DNA of 64,000 nt. Source: an uncultured Porphyromonadaceae bacterium. Its GTDB lineage: Bacteria; Bacteroidota; Bacteroidia; Bacteroidales; UBA11471. Below, piece by piece: positions 42,892-51,829 of the stretch. A program made the translations under genes and the position numbers. The notes below the pieces were generated by a model. The model was not told where the DNA came from, ran no database searches, and worked only from the letters and a program-made list of their open reading frames with translations. The DNA is taken from NCBI GenBank assembly GCA_900542765.1, contig UQOX01000004.1:1-64000 (forward strand), written 5' to 3'. Within the stretch, counting starts at the first letter, position 1. Every line of letters begins with the position of its first letter.

Positions 42892-43758
42892 GAGGTTGGC
42901 CAGGACTTTCTCGCTCAGGCGCACAAATGCCTGACGGGTGCGGCCGGTCGATACCTGCATGCAGTGAATGTGCGGGTGTGCCAGCAGATGCGCTCCGCCG
43001 AGGGCTCCTACGGTGTCGCAGAAGCAGCGGTTGTCGCCTGCAATCCACTCCATGAACGGCTTTTCGTCCCAGGCGGGCGATAGCCCGGTGTTGAATAGAA
43101 TCTTGTGGTGGCCGAGCTGTTCAAATTCGGCCTCGTGCAGCAGTACGGTGTTTTTGTTCAGGCAGCAGAAGACCGCTTCGCTCCCGGCCAGCAGCTTGTG
43201 CAGGGGGGCGAACGCGTAACCTTTTTTCCCGGCCTCGTTTTTTTCGCTGCGGGCAAAGTAGGTGATGTCGGCGCCGAAGAATTTCAGGGCGTCGGCTATC
43301 ATGCCGCCCGATTTGCCCAGGCCGATGATGCCCACTTTGAGTCCCGTGATTTCCTGCGGCTCTCCGTTCCACGCAGGTTGGCCGAAGCCATGCAGGCAGC
43401 GCACCAGTTCGCTTATGACATATTCCACGACCCCTTCGTCGCCGTAATCACGAATGCCTTTCACCGTGATGCCCCGTTCCTCGGCATAGCGTATGTCGAC
43501 GTTGGCGCTTTCGGGTGAATAGAGCGAGCAGCACATGCCGATGTATTTGATGTTGGGGCATTGTTGCATGACGCTTCGACCGAGAGTCGAGGTGTAGCTG
43601 AGCAGTACCGCGTCGGCATCTCCGATGCGGCGCACGATTTCTTCGTCGCTTTGTGGAATGTCGGAGTGGAGCGTCACTTCTCTGGCGTAATTGTGCAGGG
43701 CCTCTTCGGCCGAGGGAATAAGGCTTATGGGCTCTATGGCTACGAGTTTGTTGAACAT
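42874..43758 (-). CDS. D-isomer-specific 2-hydroxyacid dehydrogenase-like protein
   Basis: A 294-residue protein of the D-2-hydroxyacid dehydrogenase fold: an N-terminal catalytic-like part (1-105, DAVLLSYTSTLGRSVM), and the NAD-binding domain with VGIIGLGKSGGMIAD (142-156). The usual catalytic arginine in the NTxRG position is absent (NTGLSP, 223-228), while a PH pair (262-263) may keep the histidine. It may be a non-enzymatic or changed member. Start ATG 43758 was preferred over 43809. It follows cls by 61 bp on the same strand. Confidence 0.75.
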   Translation of the reverse strand: MFNKLVAIEPISLIPSAEEALHNYAREVTLHSDIPQSDEEIVRRIGDADAVLLSYTSTLGRSVMQQCPNIKYIGMCCSLYSPESANVDIRYAEERGITVKGIRDYGDEGVVEYVISELVRCLHGFGQPAWNGEPQEITGLKVGIIGLGKSGGMIADALKFFGADITYFARSEKNEAGKKGYAFAPLHKLLAGSEAVFCCLNKNTVLLHEAEFEQLGHHKILFNTGLSPAWDEKPFMEWIAGDNRCFCDTVGALGGAHLLAHPHIHCMQVSTGRTRQAFVRLSEKVLANLSKYHG

Positions 43759-43819
43759 GTGTGTATATATTATGGGGTCTGACATTGAAATTAGCCGCCG
43801 CAGTGTCACACGCGCGCGT

Positions 43820-45271
43820 CTATAATATGGGGCTCATGAGGCGCACAAACGACTCGACGACTTTGGTGTAAATCGGGCGGCGTTTCCATCGGCTGAGGGT
43901 TATACGCTTGCATTGTTTCATGTCGTTGAGGAAGATTTTCTTCATGCGGGCATTGGTCTCGGGGCTATACATGAATGCGTTGATTTCGAAGTTGTGGTCG
44001 AAACTGCGAAAATCGAAGTTGGTCGAGCCGATGGTCGAAAATTCGTTGTCGATGACCAGGCTCTTGGCATGAAGGAATCCTCCTTCGTAGAAATAGACCT
44101 TGATGCCGGCGCGCAAGACGTCTTTGAGGTAAGACTGCGAGGCATATTGCAAGAGCCGGGAGTCGCTGTGCCGGGGAACCATGAGGCGCACGTCGACCTT
44201 GGCGAGTGCGGCGGCTTGCAGGGCTTTGAGCAAACCGTCGGTGGGGAGGAAGTAGGGGGTCTGTATGTAGATGCACTCCCGGGCATTGGCGATGGCTTTC
44301 AGGAAAGACATCGCAATTTCTTTCCATTCGCCCAGCGGGCCGCTGGTGAGTATCTGTATGTCGGTGTCGCCCGACGCTTCGACGGGCGGGTAGTAGCGTG
44401 CCTCGGAGAGGAATTCCCGGGTGGTAAAACTCCAATCGATGGAGAAGGCCGTTTGCAGTCCGTACACGGCGGGTCCTTGTATGCGGGCGTGCGTGTCGCG
44501 CCAGATGCCCCATGAGAGACCGTCGCAGTAGCGGTCGGCAATGTTCATGCCGCCGATGTATCCGATTTTCCCGTCGATGACGGCGACTTTGCGGTGGTTG
44601 CGGTAATTGAGTTTGTTGGCCAGTTGCGGGAAGGAGACTTTGAAAAAGGGTTTTATCTCGATGCCGGCTTTGCGCATCTCTCTGAAAAATTTGGCTTTGA
44701 CCCGCCAAGACCCCACATCGTCGTAGAGCACACGCACTCTCACGCCCTGTCGGGCTTTTTCGGAGAGGACGGCCTTGATGGTGCGTCCCAGTGTGTCGTT
44801 GTTGAAGATATAGTATTGCAGGTGTATGAAGTCGGTCGCTTTTTCGAGGTCTTCGATGAGCGCGTTGAATTTGCTTTCTCCGTCGGTGAATATCTCCACC
44901 CGGTTATGGACGGTGAGGCGGGTACCGCCCAACTGGTATCCCAGGGAGATCTGTTGCTGGCTTTCGGGCGACAGTTTGTTGCCTGTCTCCGTTTCGTCGC
45001 TTTGTGTCGTGCTGCTCGACATGCGTTGCAAGATGCGCCGCTTGCGTTTTGAAATCATGCGGGTGTGGCGGTACTGCTGCCCGAAGAACAGGTAGAGGAT
45101 AAATCCGCCTATGGGGATAAAAATCAGGACGACAATCCAGGCGAGGCTTTTTACGGGATTGCGGTTTTCGAGAACGACAACGATGACCGTGAAGATAATC
45201 GTGAGGATAAAACCCGTGTAAATCCCAAAATACAACCAGTCGCTCCAAGGGTAGGTGTATGCTCCGAACAT
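43820..45271 (-). CDS. cls: Cardiolipin synthase
   Basis: A 483-residue phospholipase-D-superfamily enzyme that condenses phosphatidylglycerol into cardiolipin in the inner membrane. Two N-terminal helices (about 12-34, 42-64) precede two HKD motifs: HRKVAVIDGKIGYIGG (His226) and HAKSLVIDNEFSTIGS (His401). The length matches ClsA-type enzymes. It is upstream of the hydroxyacid-dehydrogenase-like gene on the minus strand. No exact -7 box was found before it. Confidence 0.93.
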   Translation of the reverse strand: MFGAYTYPWSDWLYFGIYTGFILTIIFTVIVVVLENRNPVKSLAWIVVLIFIPIGGFILYLFFGQQYRHTRMISKRKRRILQRMSSSTTQSDETETGNKLSPESQQQISLGYQLGGTRLTVHNRVEIFTDGESKFNALIEDLEKATDFIHLQYYIFNNDTLGRTIKAVLSEKARQGVRVRVLYDDVGSWRVKAKFFREMRKAGIEIKPFFKVSFPQLANKLNYRNHRKVAVIDGKIGYIGGMNIADRYCDGLSWGIWRDTHARIQGPAVYGLQTAFSIDWSFTTREFLSEARYYPPVEASGDTDIQILTSGPLGEWKEIAMSFLKAIANARECIYIQTPYFLPTDGLLKALQAAALAKVDVRLMVPRHSDSRLLQYASQSYLKDVLRAGIKVYFYEGGFLHAKSLVIDNEFSTIGSTNFDFRSFDHNFEINAFMYSPETNARMKKIFLNDMKQCKRITLSRWKRRPIYTKVVESFVRLMSPIL

Positions 45272-45458
45272 GGTTTTCTCTTATACTGGTGTGCAATATG
45301 TGCTAAGGTATATATTTTTTTGCGAAACGGGTGCCGAAATATCGACTTTTTTGCAATTCGTTTTTCGAATCCTTGGGTTGTGTGCGCGCACGGCGTTTGG
45401 GTGACGTTCCGATGGTTTGGCTGCTATTGGCTGTGTATCAAGGCGATAATATAAAACA

Positions 45459-45490
45459 AAAAGGAACTTTTTCGCAAAAGCTCCTTTTTT
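45459..45490. terminator. Orphan bidirectional hairpin terminator
   Basis: Stem AAAAGGAACTTTT / AAAAGCTCCTTTT (one mismatch) with loop TCGC and A/T runs on both sides. It is about 190 bp from cls and about 280 bp past glgB, so it may end a glgB read-through or an unseen small RNA. Confidence 0.6.
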
Positions 45491-45698
45491 ATTAGGTTTT
45501 CAATAGGTATTAATTTTTTAAGGTAAAAAAGATTGTTATAGGTTACGGCAACAAAGGTGAGCCTTTTTTTTAGAATCCCAAAACTTTATTATATGTTTTA
45601 TAGCACTTTTTAAGTGTTGAAAATACAATCATAAAGAGTTTTGTTGCTGTAAACCAATCGGTTAATCTGTTTTTGTAAATAGATATATTTTTTAATTC

Positions 45699-45744
45699 CG
45701 TGTGCGGACACGATGCGGTTTCATGCGGTTCGTGTCCGCACACG
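45699..45744. repeat. Perfect 14-bp inverted repeat enclosing an 8-bp direct repeat
   Basis: CGTGTGCGGACACG (45699-45712) and its exact complement CGTGTCCGCACACG (45731-45744) flank ATGCGGTT-TC-ATGCGGTT. Each arm itself contains a GTGT/ACAC palindrome. It starts 24 bp past the glgB stop. Neither side has a T-run, so it is not a typical intrinsic terminator. The remainder of 45272-45767 is markedly AT-rich and shows only the hairpin at 45459-45490. Confidence 0.9.
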
Positions 45745-45767
45745 ATGGGTCGGGCGGCAGATATGGG

Positions 45768-47780
45768 TTATTTTTTCTTTTGGAGTTGCAGTACCATGGC
45801 CGTACGGGCCGGCAGGTAGAGCATGAGCCACTCTTTTTTCTCTTTTTTATACAACGGGTCGGGCTGCGTGAAGTGCTCGATATTCTGGTTGATGCGGGCG
45901 TAGCCGCCAAATTGGGGCTGGTCGCTGTCGAGAATGCATTTGTAGCTGCCTTTGGGGGCCAGTATGCCATATCCTTCGTAGGAGCGGGTGGGGCTGAAAT
46001 TGAAGACGAATACCAGGTCTTTGCGCATGAAGGCCAATACTTGGTCTTCGCCGCTGTCCCACAGTTTTACGATGGGGCGTTGCTCAAAATGCCGTGTGCT
46101 GTTGACGAGATGGATCATGGCTTTGTCGAAGGCCCCGAGATAGCAATATTTCAGGTCTTTGCGGTCGACGAGGCTCCATTGCCGGCGGGCATATTTGTAG
46201 GACCAGTTGTTGCCTTCTCGCGGGAAGTCGATCCACTCGGGGTGTCCAAACTCGTTCCCCATGAAGTTGAGGTAGCCGCCGTTGATGGTGGCGAGAGTAA
46301 CCAGTCTTATCATCTTATGCAGGGCCATGCCGCGGTCTACGGCCATACTATTGGTGTCGTCTTTCATCATGTGCCAGTACATCTCGGCGTCGATGAGGCG
46401 GAAGATGATGGTCTTGTCGCCTACCAGGGCTTGGTCGTGGCTCTCGGCGTAGTTGATGGTTTTTTCGTCGGCACGGCGGTTGGTGAGTTCCCAGAAGATG
46501 CCGGTCGGGTGCCAGTCTTCGTCTTTTTTCTCCTTGATGGTTTTTATCCAGAAGTCGGGGATACCCATGGCCATGCGGTAGTCAAATCCGATGCCGCCGT
46601 CTTCGATTTTGGCGGCGAGGCCGGGCATGCCGCTCATTTCTTCGGCGATGGTGATGGCGTGCGGGTTGACTTCGTGTATCAGCCGGTTGGCCAGGGTGAG
46701 GTAGGTGATGGCGTTCTCGTCTTGTCCGCCATCGTAGTAGTCGCCATAGCCGCCAAATGCCTTGCCCAGTCCGTGGTCGTAGTAGAGCATCGAGGTTACG
46801 CCGTCGAAGCGGAATCCGTCGAAACGGAACTCTTCGAGCCAGTATTTGCAGTTGGAGAGCAGGAAGTGTATGACCGAGTTTTTGCCGTAATCGAAGCAGA
46901 GCGAGTCCCAGGCCGGGTGTTCGCGGCGATGGTCGCCGTAGAAGAACTGGTCGGGGGTACCGTCGAAACGGCCGAGACCTTCGTTTTCGTTCTTTACGGC
47001 ATGGGAGTGCACGATGTCCATGATGACGGCGATGCCGTTGCGGTGGGCTTCGTCGATGAGGTGTTTCAGCTCGTCGGGGGTGCCGAAGCGCGATGAGGGG
47101 GCGAAGAAACTCGATACATGGTAGCCGAACGACCCGTAGTAGGGGTGTTCCTGAATGGCCATGATTTGAATGGCGTTGTAGCCGTCGGCGATGATGCGGG
47201 GCAGTACTTTTTCTCTGAACTCGTCGTAGCTGCCTATGCGTTCGTCTTCCTGTGCCATGCCTATGTGGCACTCGTAGATGAGCAGGGGGGCGGTGTTGGG
47301 CGTGAAGTTTTTCTTCTTGAATTTGTAGGGTTTGTCGGGTGCCCACACTTGTGCCGAGAAGATGTAGGTGGTGTCGTCTTGCACGACGCGGGTGGCCCAT
47401 GCCGGTACGCGTTCGCCCTGTCCGCCCTTCCAATGCATCGAGAGTTTATAGAGGTCGAGGTGGTGTAACTGGTTGGGGGCGAGCTTGATTTCCCACACGC
47501 CGTTGGGAAGTGATTTGAAGCGGTAGGCCTGAGACTCTTTCCAGTCCGAGAAATCGCCGATGAGGTATATCTCGGTGGCGTTGGGGGCCCATTCTCGTAT
47601 GATCCACTCTTTCTTGTCGTTGCGGTGCAGGCCGAAGTAGAGGTATCCGTCGGCGAAATCGGAGAGGGTTCCCTTTTTGCCGCAAAGCTCTTTTTCTTTT
47701 TCGAGTGCGAGGTGATGACGATATTCGATGGTCGGTGAGAACGGTTCGAGCCACGGATCGTTTTTTATCAGGTTGAGCAT
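45768..47780 (-). CDS. glgB: 1,4-alpha-glucan branching enzyme
   Basis: A GH13 enzyme that makes alpha-1,6 branches in glycogen. In its 670 residues there is an N-terminal CBM48-like domain (about 40-150, WAPNATEIYLIGDFSDW), then the GH13 barrel with DIVHSHAVKN, the nucleophile Asp near residue 328 in FRFDGVTSM, the acid Glu near 381 in TIAEEMSG, and NYAESHDQAL. The C-terminal beta domain is about 575-668. It has the eukaryote-like arrangement common in Bacteroidetes. It follows the DUF386 gene, with a hairpin in the 80-bp gap. Confidence 0.95.
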   Translation of the reverse strand: MLNLIKNDPWLEPFSPTIEYRHHLALEKEKELCGKKGTLSDFADGYLYFGLHRNDKKEWIIREWAPNATEIYLIGDFSDWKESQAYRFKSLPNGVWEIKLAPNQLHHLDLYKLSMHWKGGQGERVPAWATRVVQDDTTYIFSAQVWAPDKPYKFKKKNFTPNTAPLLIYECHIGMAQEDERIGSYDEFREKVLPRIIADGYNAIQIMAIQEHPYYGSFGYHVSSFFAPSSRFGTPDELKHLIDEAHRNGIAVIMDIVHSHAVKNENEGLGRFDGTPDQFFYGDHRREHPAWDSLCFDYGKNSVIHFLLSNCKYWLEEFRFDGFRFDGVTSMLYYDHGLGKAFGGYGDYYDGGQDENAITYLTLANRLIHEVNPHAITIAEEMSGMPGLAAKIEDGGIGFDYRMAMGIPDFWIKTIKEKKDEDWHPTGIFWELTNRRADEKTINYAESHDQALVGDKTIIFRLIDAEMYWHMMKDDTNSMAVDRGMALHKMIRLVTLATINGGYLNFMGNEFGHPEWIDFPREGNNWSYKYARRQWSLVDRKDLKYCYLGAFDKAMIHLVNSTRHFEQRPIVKLWDSGEDQVLAFMRKDLVFVFNFSPTRSYEGYGILAPKGSYKCILDSDQPQFGGYARINQNIEHFTQPDPLYKKEKKEWLMLYLPARTAMVLQLQKKK

Positions 47781-47818
47781 ACCGGTAGATTTAAGGGGTT
47801 AGGGGGTGAGAAAAGTTT

Positions 47819-47847
47819 CGGACGGCACACGGGGGTGGTGCCGTCCG
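47819..47847 (-). terminator. Hairpin between the DUF386 gene and glgB
   Basis: Stem CGGACGGCAC / GTGCCGTCCG (10 bp, perfect) with a 9-nt loop. The T-run after it on the minus strand is weak (AAACTTTT). Confidence 0.6.
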
Positions 47848-47860
47848 AGGGTGAATAATG

Positions 47861-48307
47861 TTAGATTTTTACTTTGACGATGACCTTGCGGAAGTTGCCT
47901 TCGGCGATACCGGGGGCGTGGCCGTCTTCGGGGAAGAAGATGGCAAATTCGCCCGGTTGCACGTCGACGTAGGTCGTGGGTTTGTCGGCAAAGAAGGTGA
48001 TGTCTTTCTCGGGGTTGTAGGGTGCGGTGGGCTCTTTCAGTTCGTTGGTGGCTTTCCAGCCCATGGTCTCGACGGCGGTCAGCGGCATCTGTATGTCGAT
48101 GTATTTGTCATGGGTTTCCATGCGGGCCGTTTCTTTGGTCTTGCCGGTGGGCTCGGCTACCGAGATGTAGAGTTTGTCGCCGTCGAGGACGATTTTGCCG
48201 GCGGGTACGGTGCTGAAATCGGTGGCTTTGATATAGTCAAAGGCTTTTTTGAAAAGCGGGTGCAGCGACTCTATCGAGGCGGAGTCTTTCAATGAATTTA
48301 AAATCAT
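47861..48307 (-). CDS. YhcH/YjgK/YiaL (DUF386) family protein
   Basis: A 148-residue cupin-like protein of the family with YhcH and EbgC. Visible are HDKYIDIQMPLTAVETMGW (about 66-84) and the metal-binding-like FAIFFPEDGHAPGIA (about 121-135) with His in EDGHAPG. Relatives take part in sialic-acid or sugar-acid handling, possibly as anomerases, and the substrate here is unknown. It has its own -7 box and a hairpin before glgB. Confidence 0.9.
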   Translation of the reverse strand: MILNSLKDSASIESLHPLFKKAFDYIKATDFSTVPAGKIVLDGDKLYISVAEPTGKTKETARMETHDKYIDIQMPLTAVETMGWKATNELKEPTAPYNPEKDITFFADKPTTYVDVQPGEFAIFFPEDGHAPGIAEGNFRKVIVKVKI

Positions 48308-48380
48308 GATGCTGGTTTTTTATGGGTTTGAAAAAGCGTGTTTGTTTCTCGGTCGGGAAAAACCGTTCCCCGACTTCTTG

Positions 48381-48388
48381 CAAATATA
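48381..48388 (-). promoter_or_regulatory. -7 box of the DUF386 gene
   Basis: Minus-strand TATATTTG, 74 bp before its ATG. Confidence 0.6.
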
Positions 48389-48502
48389 ATCAAATAATTA
48401 AGATAATTGTCGTTTATCTCCTTAAATTTTTATGCCCTGGGTCGGGCTTCGGGCGGTCGGGTGAGGAGGAGAGGGCCGCCCGGTTGTCTCGGCAGGCGGT
48501 TT

Positions 48503-49915
48503 TTACCAGGTGGGTAGGTGGAGGTCGTCGGGAAGATAGCCGCTGCGTATGCGCCACTCCGTGGGGTAGAGGTTGTTGATGCGGTTGCCGAGATGGTTGC
48601 ACCACCCCAGCGGGGTGCCTTCGTAGACGACGAGCCGGGTGCCGCGGTGATGGGGGTCGGACGCGACGGCCGGCGCTTCGCGACGCAGGTAGGTGATGGC
48701 ATCGGCGAGGGAGAGCGGGAGCGGCTCGAAGGCGTCGGGTGCGAGTCCGGTCGAGAGGGCGAGGGCGTGGTGGGGCTGCCATTCACGTCCTTTGAGGGTG
48801 GCCACCGGTATGCCGCGATGTACGACTTCGAAGTGGGTGGCGAAGAAGGCGTGGTCGGTGGCATAGGCCGAAGGCAGTGCGGTGACCGTGGTGTCGCCGA
48901 TGTCGAAAGTGTAGTCGTCGGGTGCGGCGAGCCATGTGCGCCATGGGGCCGGATTGCCTTTGCCGGGCTGGCGCGGATTCTTGCTTTTGCCCCCTTTGCG
49001 GGAGGCGCGCTGCAACCATTCGTCGCGTTGGCACTCCTCTTCGTACCCCGGTTTGCGCAGCACGGCCATGAAAAGCCCTTCGCCGCGGGTGTAGTGGGGC
49101 ATGAACCGGTAGGCGGGCAGGTCGGTGTCGAGCGAGGGGCGAATGTGCCATGCCTCGGAGGGCGACGCGTCGAGCGGGGTGGCTCCGAACCGCTCGCACA
49201 AGAAGTGTACGATGTCTTCGTTTTCCTCGCGGTTGTAGGTGCAGGTGCTGTATATGAGCAGTCCGCCGGGGCGCAGGGCGTCCCACACATCGGTGAGGAT
49301 TTCGCGCTGGCGGTCGGCACAGAGTCCCACTTGCGCGGGCGACCATTCGGCTATGGCCTGCGGGTCTTTGCGGAACATGCCTTCGCCCGAGCAGGGCGCG
49401 TCGACCAGTATGACGTCGAAATAGTGGGTCAGTTTTCCGAAGTCGGCCGCCGAGTTGCGGGTTACGATGGTATTGTCATATCCCCACTTGATAAGGTTCT
49501 CGGCCAATATATGGGTGCGGGGGCGCACCACTTCGTTGCATACCGCCAGACTGCCGGCCGGCAGGGCTGCAAGGGCGAGCGTGCTTTTCCCTCCGGGAGC
49601 CGCACACAGGTCGAGATAGCGCACGGGACGGTCGACAAAGCGGCGCAGCACATGGTCGAGGAACATCGAGGAGGCCTCCTGCACATAGTAGAGGCCGCCA
49701 TGCAACCGGGGGTCGAAGGTAAAGGCCGGTCGGGTATCGAGGTAATAGGCGTTGCGGCACCACGGCACAGGGCGATAGTCGGGCTGCCGGTCGCATTTGG
49801 CCGGGTTGAGGCGCAAGCTGGTCTGCGGTTCGGTGGAGAGGGCGGCTTCAAAATCGATATATTCGTCACCCAACAGGCGGCGCATACGGGTAGAAAACTC
49901 GGCAGGTAAATCCAT
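48503..49915 (-). CDS. RsmF/NOL1-NOP2-Sun-family rRNA (cytosine-5)-methyltransferase
   Basis: A 470-residue RNA m5C methylase. Motif I is YLDLCAAPGGKSTLAL (about 99-114). The two cysteines of the mechanism are in VDAPCSGEGMFRKDP and YSTCTYNREENED. A C-terminal PUA-like extension (about 300-470) is shared with E. coli RsmF (YebU), which methylates C1407 of 16S rRNA. The exact target here is inferred from that length. It is divergent from the RsmI-like gene, and their -7 boxes lie only 2 bp apart. Confidence 0.9.
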   Translation of the reverse strand: MDLPAEFSTRMRRLLGDEYIDFEAALSTEPQTSLRLNPAKCDRQPDYRPVPWCRNAYYLDTRPAFTFDPRLHGGLYYVQEASSMFLDHVLRRFVDRPVRYLDLCAAPGGKSTLALAALPAGSLAVCNEVVRPRTHILAENLIKWGYDNTIVTRNSAADFGKLTHYFDVILVDAPCSGEGMFRKDPQAIAEWSPAQVGLCADRQREILTDVWDALRPGGLLIYSTCTYNREENEDIVHFLCERFGATPLDASPSEAWHIRPSLDTDLPAYRFMPHYTRGEGLFMAVLRKPGYEEECQRDEWLQRASRKGGKSKNPRQPGKGNPAPWRTWLAAPDDYTFDIGDTTVTALPSAYATDHAFFATHFEVVHRGIPVATLKGREWQPHHALALSTGLAPDAFEPLPLSLADAITYLRREAPAVASDPHHRGTRLVVYEGTPLGWCNHLGNRINNLYPTEWRIRSGYLPDDLHLPTW

Positions 49916-49944
49916 ATTCTTGTGGGAATGATTCTATGTTTGGG

Positions 49945-49962
49945 CAAAATTAACTATTTTTG
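49945..49962. promoter_or_regulatory. Interlocked divergent -7 boxes
   Basis: Minus-strand TAATTTTG (49945-49952) faces the RsmF-like gene, and plus-strand TATTTTTG (49955-49962) faces the RsmI-like gene. A further plus-strand TATGTTTG lies at 49935-49942. Polymerase could not occupy both directions at once. Confidence 0.55.
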
Positions 49963-50059
49963 CCGAGAAATTTTGAAAAGAGGTGCTCTATTCGGCAGAA
50001 TCGGTTCTGCATCTCCGTCTCTTTCAAGTCCGATTTCTGCAAAAACACAACCGTAAGCT

Positions 50060-50767
50060 ATGCTCGAAGCAGCTCTATATCTCATACCCGTCACTTTGGG
50101 AGACACCCCGCATGACCGCGTCTTGCCGGCCTATAATCGCGAAGTGACGTCGGGAATACGCCATTTTGTGGTGGAGAACGTGCGTTCGGCGCGGCGTTTC
50201 TTGAAACGTTGCGACCCGGCGACCGACATCGACGCCATAACCTTTTACACCCTCGACCGCCACACGCCGCCCGAGGCGGTGGCCGGTTTTCTCGCCCCTT
50301 TGGCCCAAGGGTTGCCCGTGGGGGTGATTTCCGAGGCCGGCTGTCCTGCGGTGGCCGACCCCGGTGCCGACGTGGTGGCCGTTGCACAACGCAAAGGCTA
50401 TAAGGTGGTGCCGCTGGTGGGACCCTCGTCGATACTCTTGTCGCTCATGGCGTCGGGATTCAACGGGCAGAGTTTTGCCTTCCACGGTTATCTGCCCATC
50501 GACGGTGGAGAGCGGGCCAAGGCCATGAAGCGTCTCGAACAGCGCATCTACAACGAGAACGAGACACAGATTTTCATCGAGACCCCCTATCGCAACGACA
50601 AGATGGTCGACGACTGCCTGCGCTATTGCCGTCCGCAGACGCGCCTGTGCATAGCCTTGGGCATCACCACGGCCGAGGAGTCGATACGCACCCTCACACT
50701 CGCCGAGTGGGCCCGTCACAAACCCGTATTACCTAAAACGCCTTGTATATTTTTATTGTATAAGTGA
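50060..50767 (+). CDS. SAM-dependent tetrapyrrole-methylase-fold protein (RsmI-like)
   Basis: A 235-residue protein of the RsmI/CobA methylase fold: LYLIPVTLGD at the start, ISEAGCPAVADPGADVV (about 94-110), VGPSSILLSLMASGFNGQSFAFHGYLP (in parts), and ETPYRNDKMVDDC. RsmI 2'-O-methylates C1402 of 16S rRNA. This shorter Bacteroidetes version lacks part of the N-terminus of E. coli RsmI (286 residues), so the reaction is an inference. The WalJ-like gene follows 134 bp later. Confidence 0.82.
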   Translation: MLEAALYLIPVTLGDTPHDRVLPAYNREVTSGIRHFVVENVRSARRFLKRCDPATDIDAITFYTLDRHTPPEAVAGFLAPLAQGLPVGVISEAGCPAVADPGADVVAVAQRKGYKVVPLVGPSSILLSLMASGFNGQSFAFHGYLPIDGGERAKAMKRLEQRIYNENETQIFIETPYRNDKMVDDCLRYCRPQTRLCIALGITTAEESIRTLTLAEWARHKPVLPKTPCIFLLYK

Positions 50768-50901
50768 CGCTCTTGCTTGAAAGATTCCCGAGTGCGGTTC
50801 GCTCCGGAGGTATGAAGTAAACACCTCAGGTAAGAATTGCCTGTCGGAAAAAGAAGGGTGCCATTTTCAAGGCGTACAAGATTTGCTTTTGGAGAAGAAA
50901 C

Positions 50902-51747
50902 ATGACGATACGATTTTTGAGCCTGTCGAGCGGTAGCAGCGGAAACTGTTATTATCTGGGAACCGACACTTACGGCATTCTCATCGATGCGGGCATTTCG
51001 GCGCGGCAGATAAAGAAGTCGCTGGCGGCCAACGGTATCGCCTTCGAGTCGATTGTCGCGGTGTGCATCACCCACGACCATGCCGACCACATCAGGGGAG
51101 CGGGTTATGTGGGCGAGAAGTGCGGCATTCCCGTCTATACGACGCAGACTATTCTCAACGGCATGAACCGCTGCTATGCCATGACGCAGAAAATCTATTC
51201 CGTGGGTCGTCCCATTCTCAAAGAGACCCCGTTCATGATACGCGACTTCATCGTTACCGCCTTCGAGGTGCCTCACGACGGTACCGACAATGTCGGCTAT
51301 CGCGTCGAGGTCGGCGGCCGTTGTTTTGTCTTTGCCACCGACCTGGGGTACATTCCCGACAGTGTGGCGGCCTATTTGCAACAGGCTCACTGCCTTGTGC
51401 TCGAAGCCAATTACGACAGGGAGATGTTGCAGCAGGGGCCTTATCCCTATTATTTGAAGAAGCGCATCGTGTCTCGCTCGGGACACTTGTGCAACAACGA
51501 TACGGCCGAGTTTCTCGCCACCCATTACCACCCCGGGCTCGAATATGTTTTCTTGTGCCACCTCAGCCGCGAGAACAATACGCCCGAACTGGCCTGCCGC
51601 ACCATCGAGGCACGCCTCCTGCAAAGCAACATCGCCGTGGGCCGTGACGTGCAGTTGGCGCCTCTGCCGCGCAACACGGCGAGTGAACTCTATCTCTTCC
51701 CGCTTGGAAACGAGGAGCCGTGTTACAGGCAGATGTGCTTGTTCTGA
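50902..51747 (+). CDS. MBL-fold hydrolase, YycJ/WalJ-like
   Basis: A 281-residue metallo-beta-lactamase-fold protein with the metal motif THDHADH (His58, Asp59, His60, Asp62, His63), further ligands in FATDLGY and EANYDRE, and the late SRSGHLCNN. The opening LSLSSGSSGNCYYL matches the YycJ/WalJ group, proposed exonucleases or phosphodiesterases in DNA repair and cell-wall control in Firmicutes. The exact substrate is unknown. Confidence 0.87.
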   Translation: MTIRFLSLSSGSSGNCYYLGTDTYGILIDAGISARQIKKSLAANGIAFESIVAVCITHDHADHIRGAGYVGEKCGIPVYTTQTILNGMNRCYAMTQKIYSVGRPILKETPFMIRDFIVTAFEVPHDGTDNVGYRVEVGGRCFVFATDLGYIPDSVAAYLQQAHCLVLEANYDREMLQQGPYPYYLKKRIVSRSGHLCNNDTAEFLATHYHPGLEYVFLCHLSRENNTPELACRTIEARLLQSNIAVGRDVQLAPLPRNTASELYLFPLGNEEPCYRQMCLF

Positions 51748-51829
51748 ACCGGTCGCATTATGGCGCTGGTGTTGTAATGTTCTTGTTTATAAATGGTTGC
51801 CGGTTGTCTGCTACTTTCCTTATTCTCTT

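Noticed and set aside
48430..49320. Minus-strand frame of 296 codons overlapping the RsmF-like gene
   Set aside because: Alternate-frame shadow, Pro/Arg/Thr-rich, with the methylase motifs all in the annotated frame.
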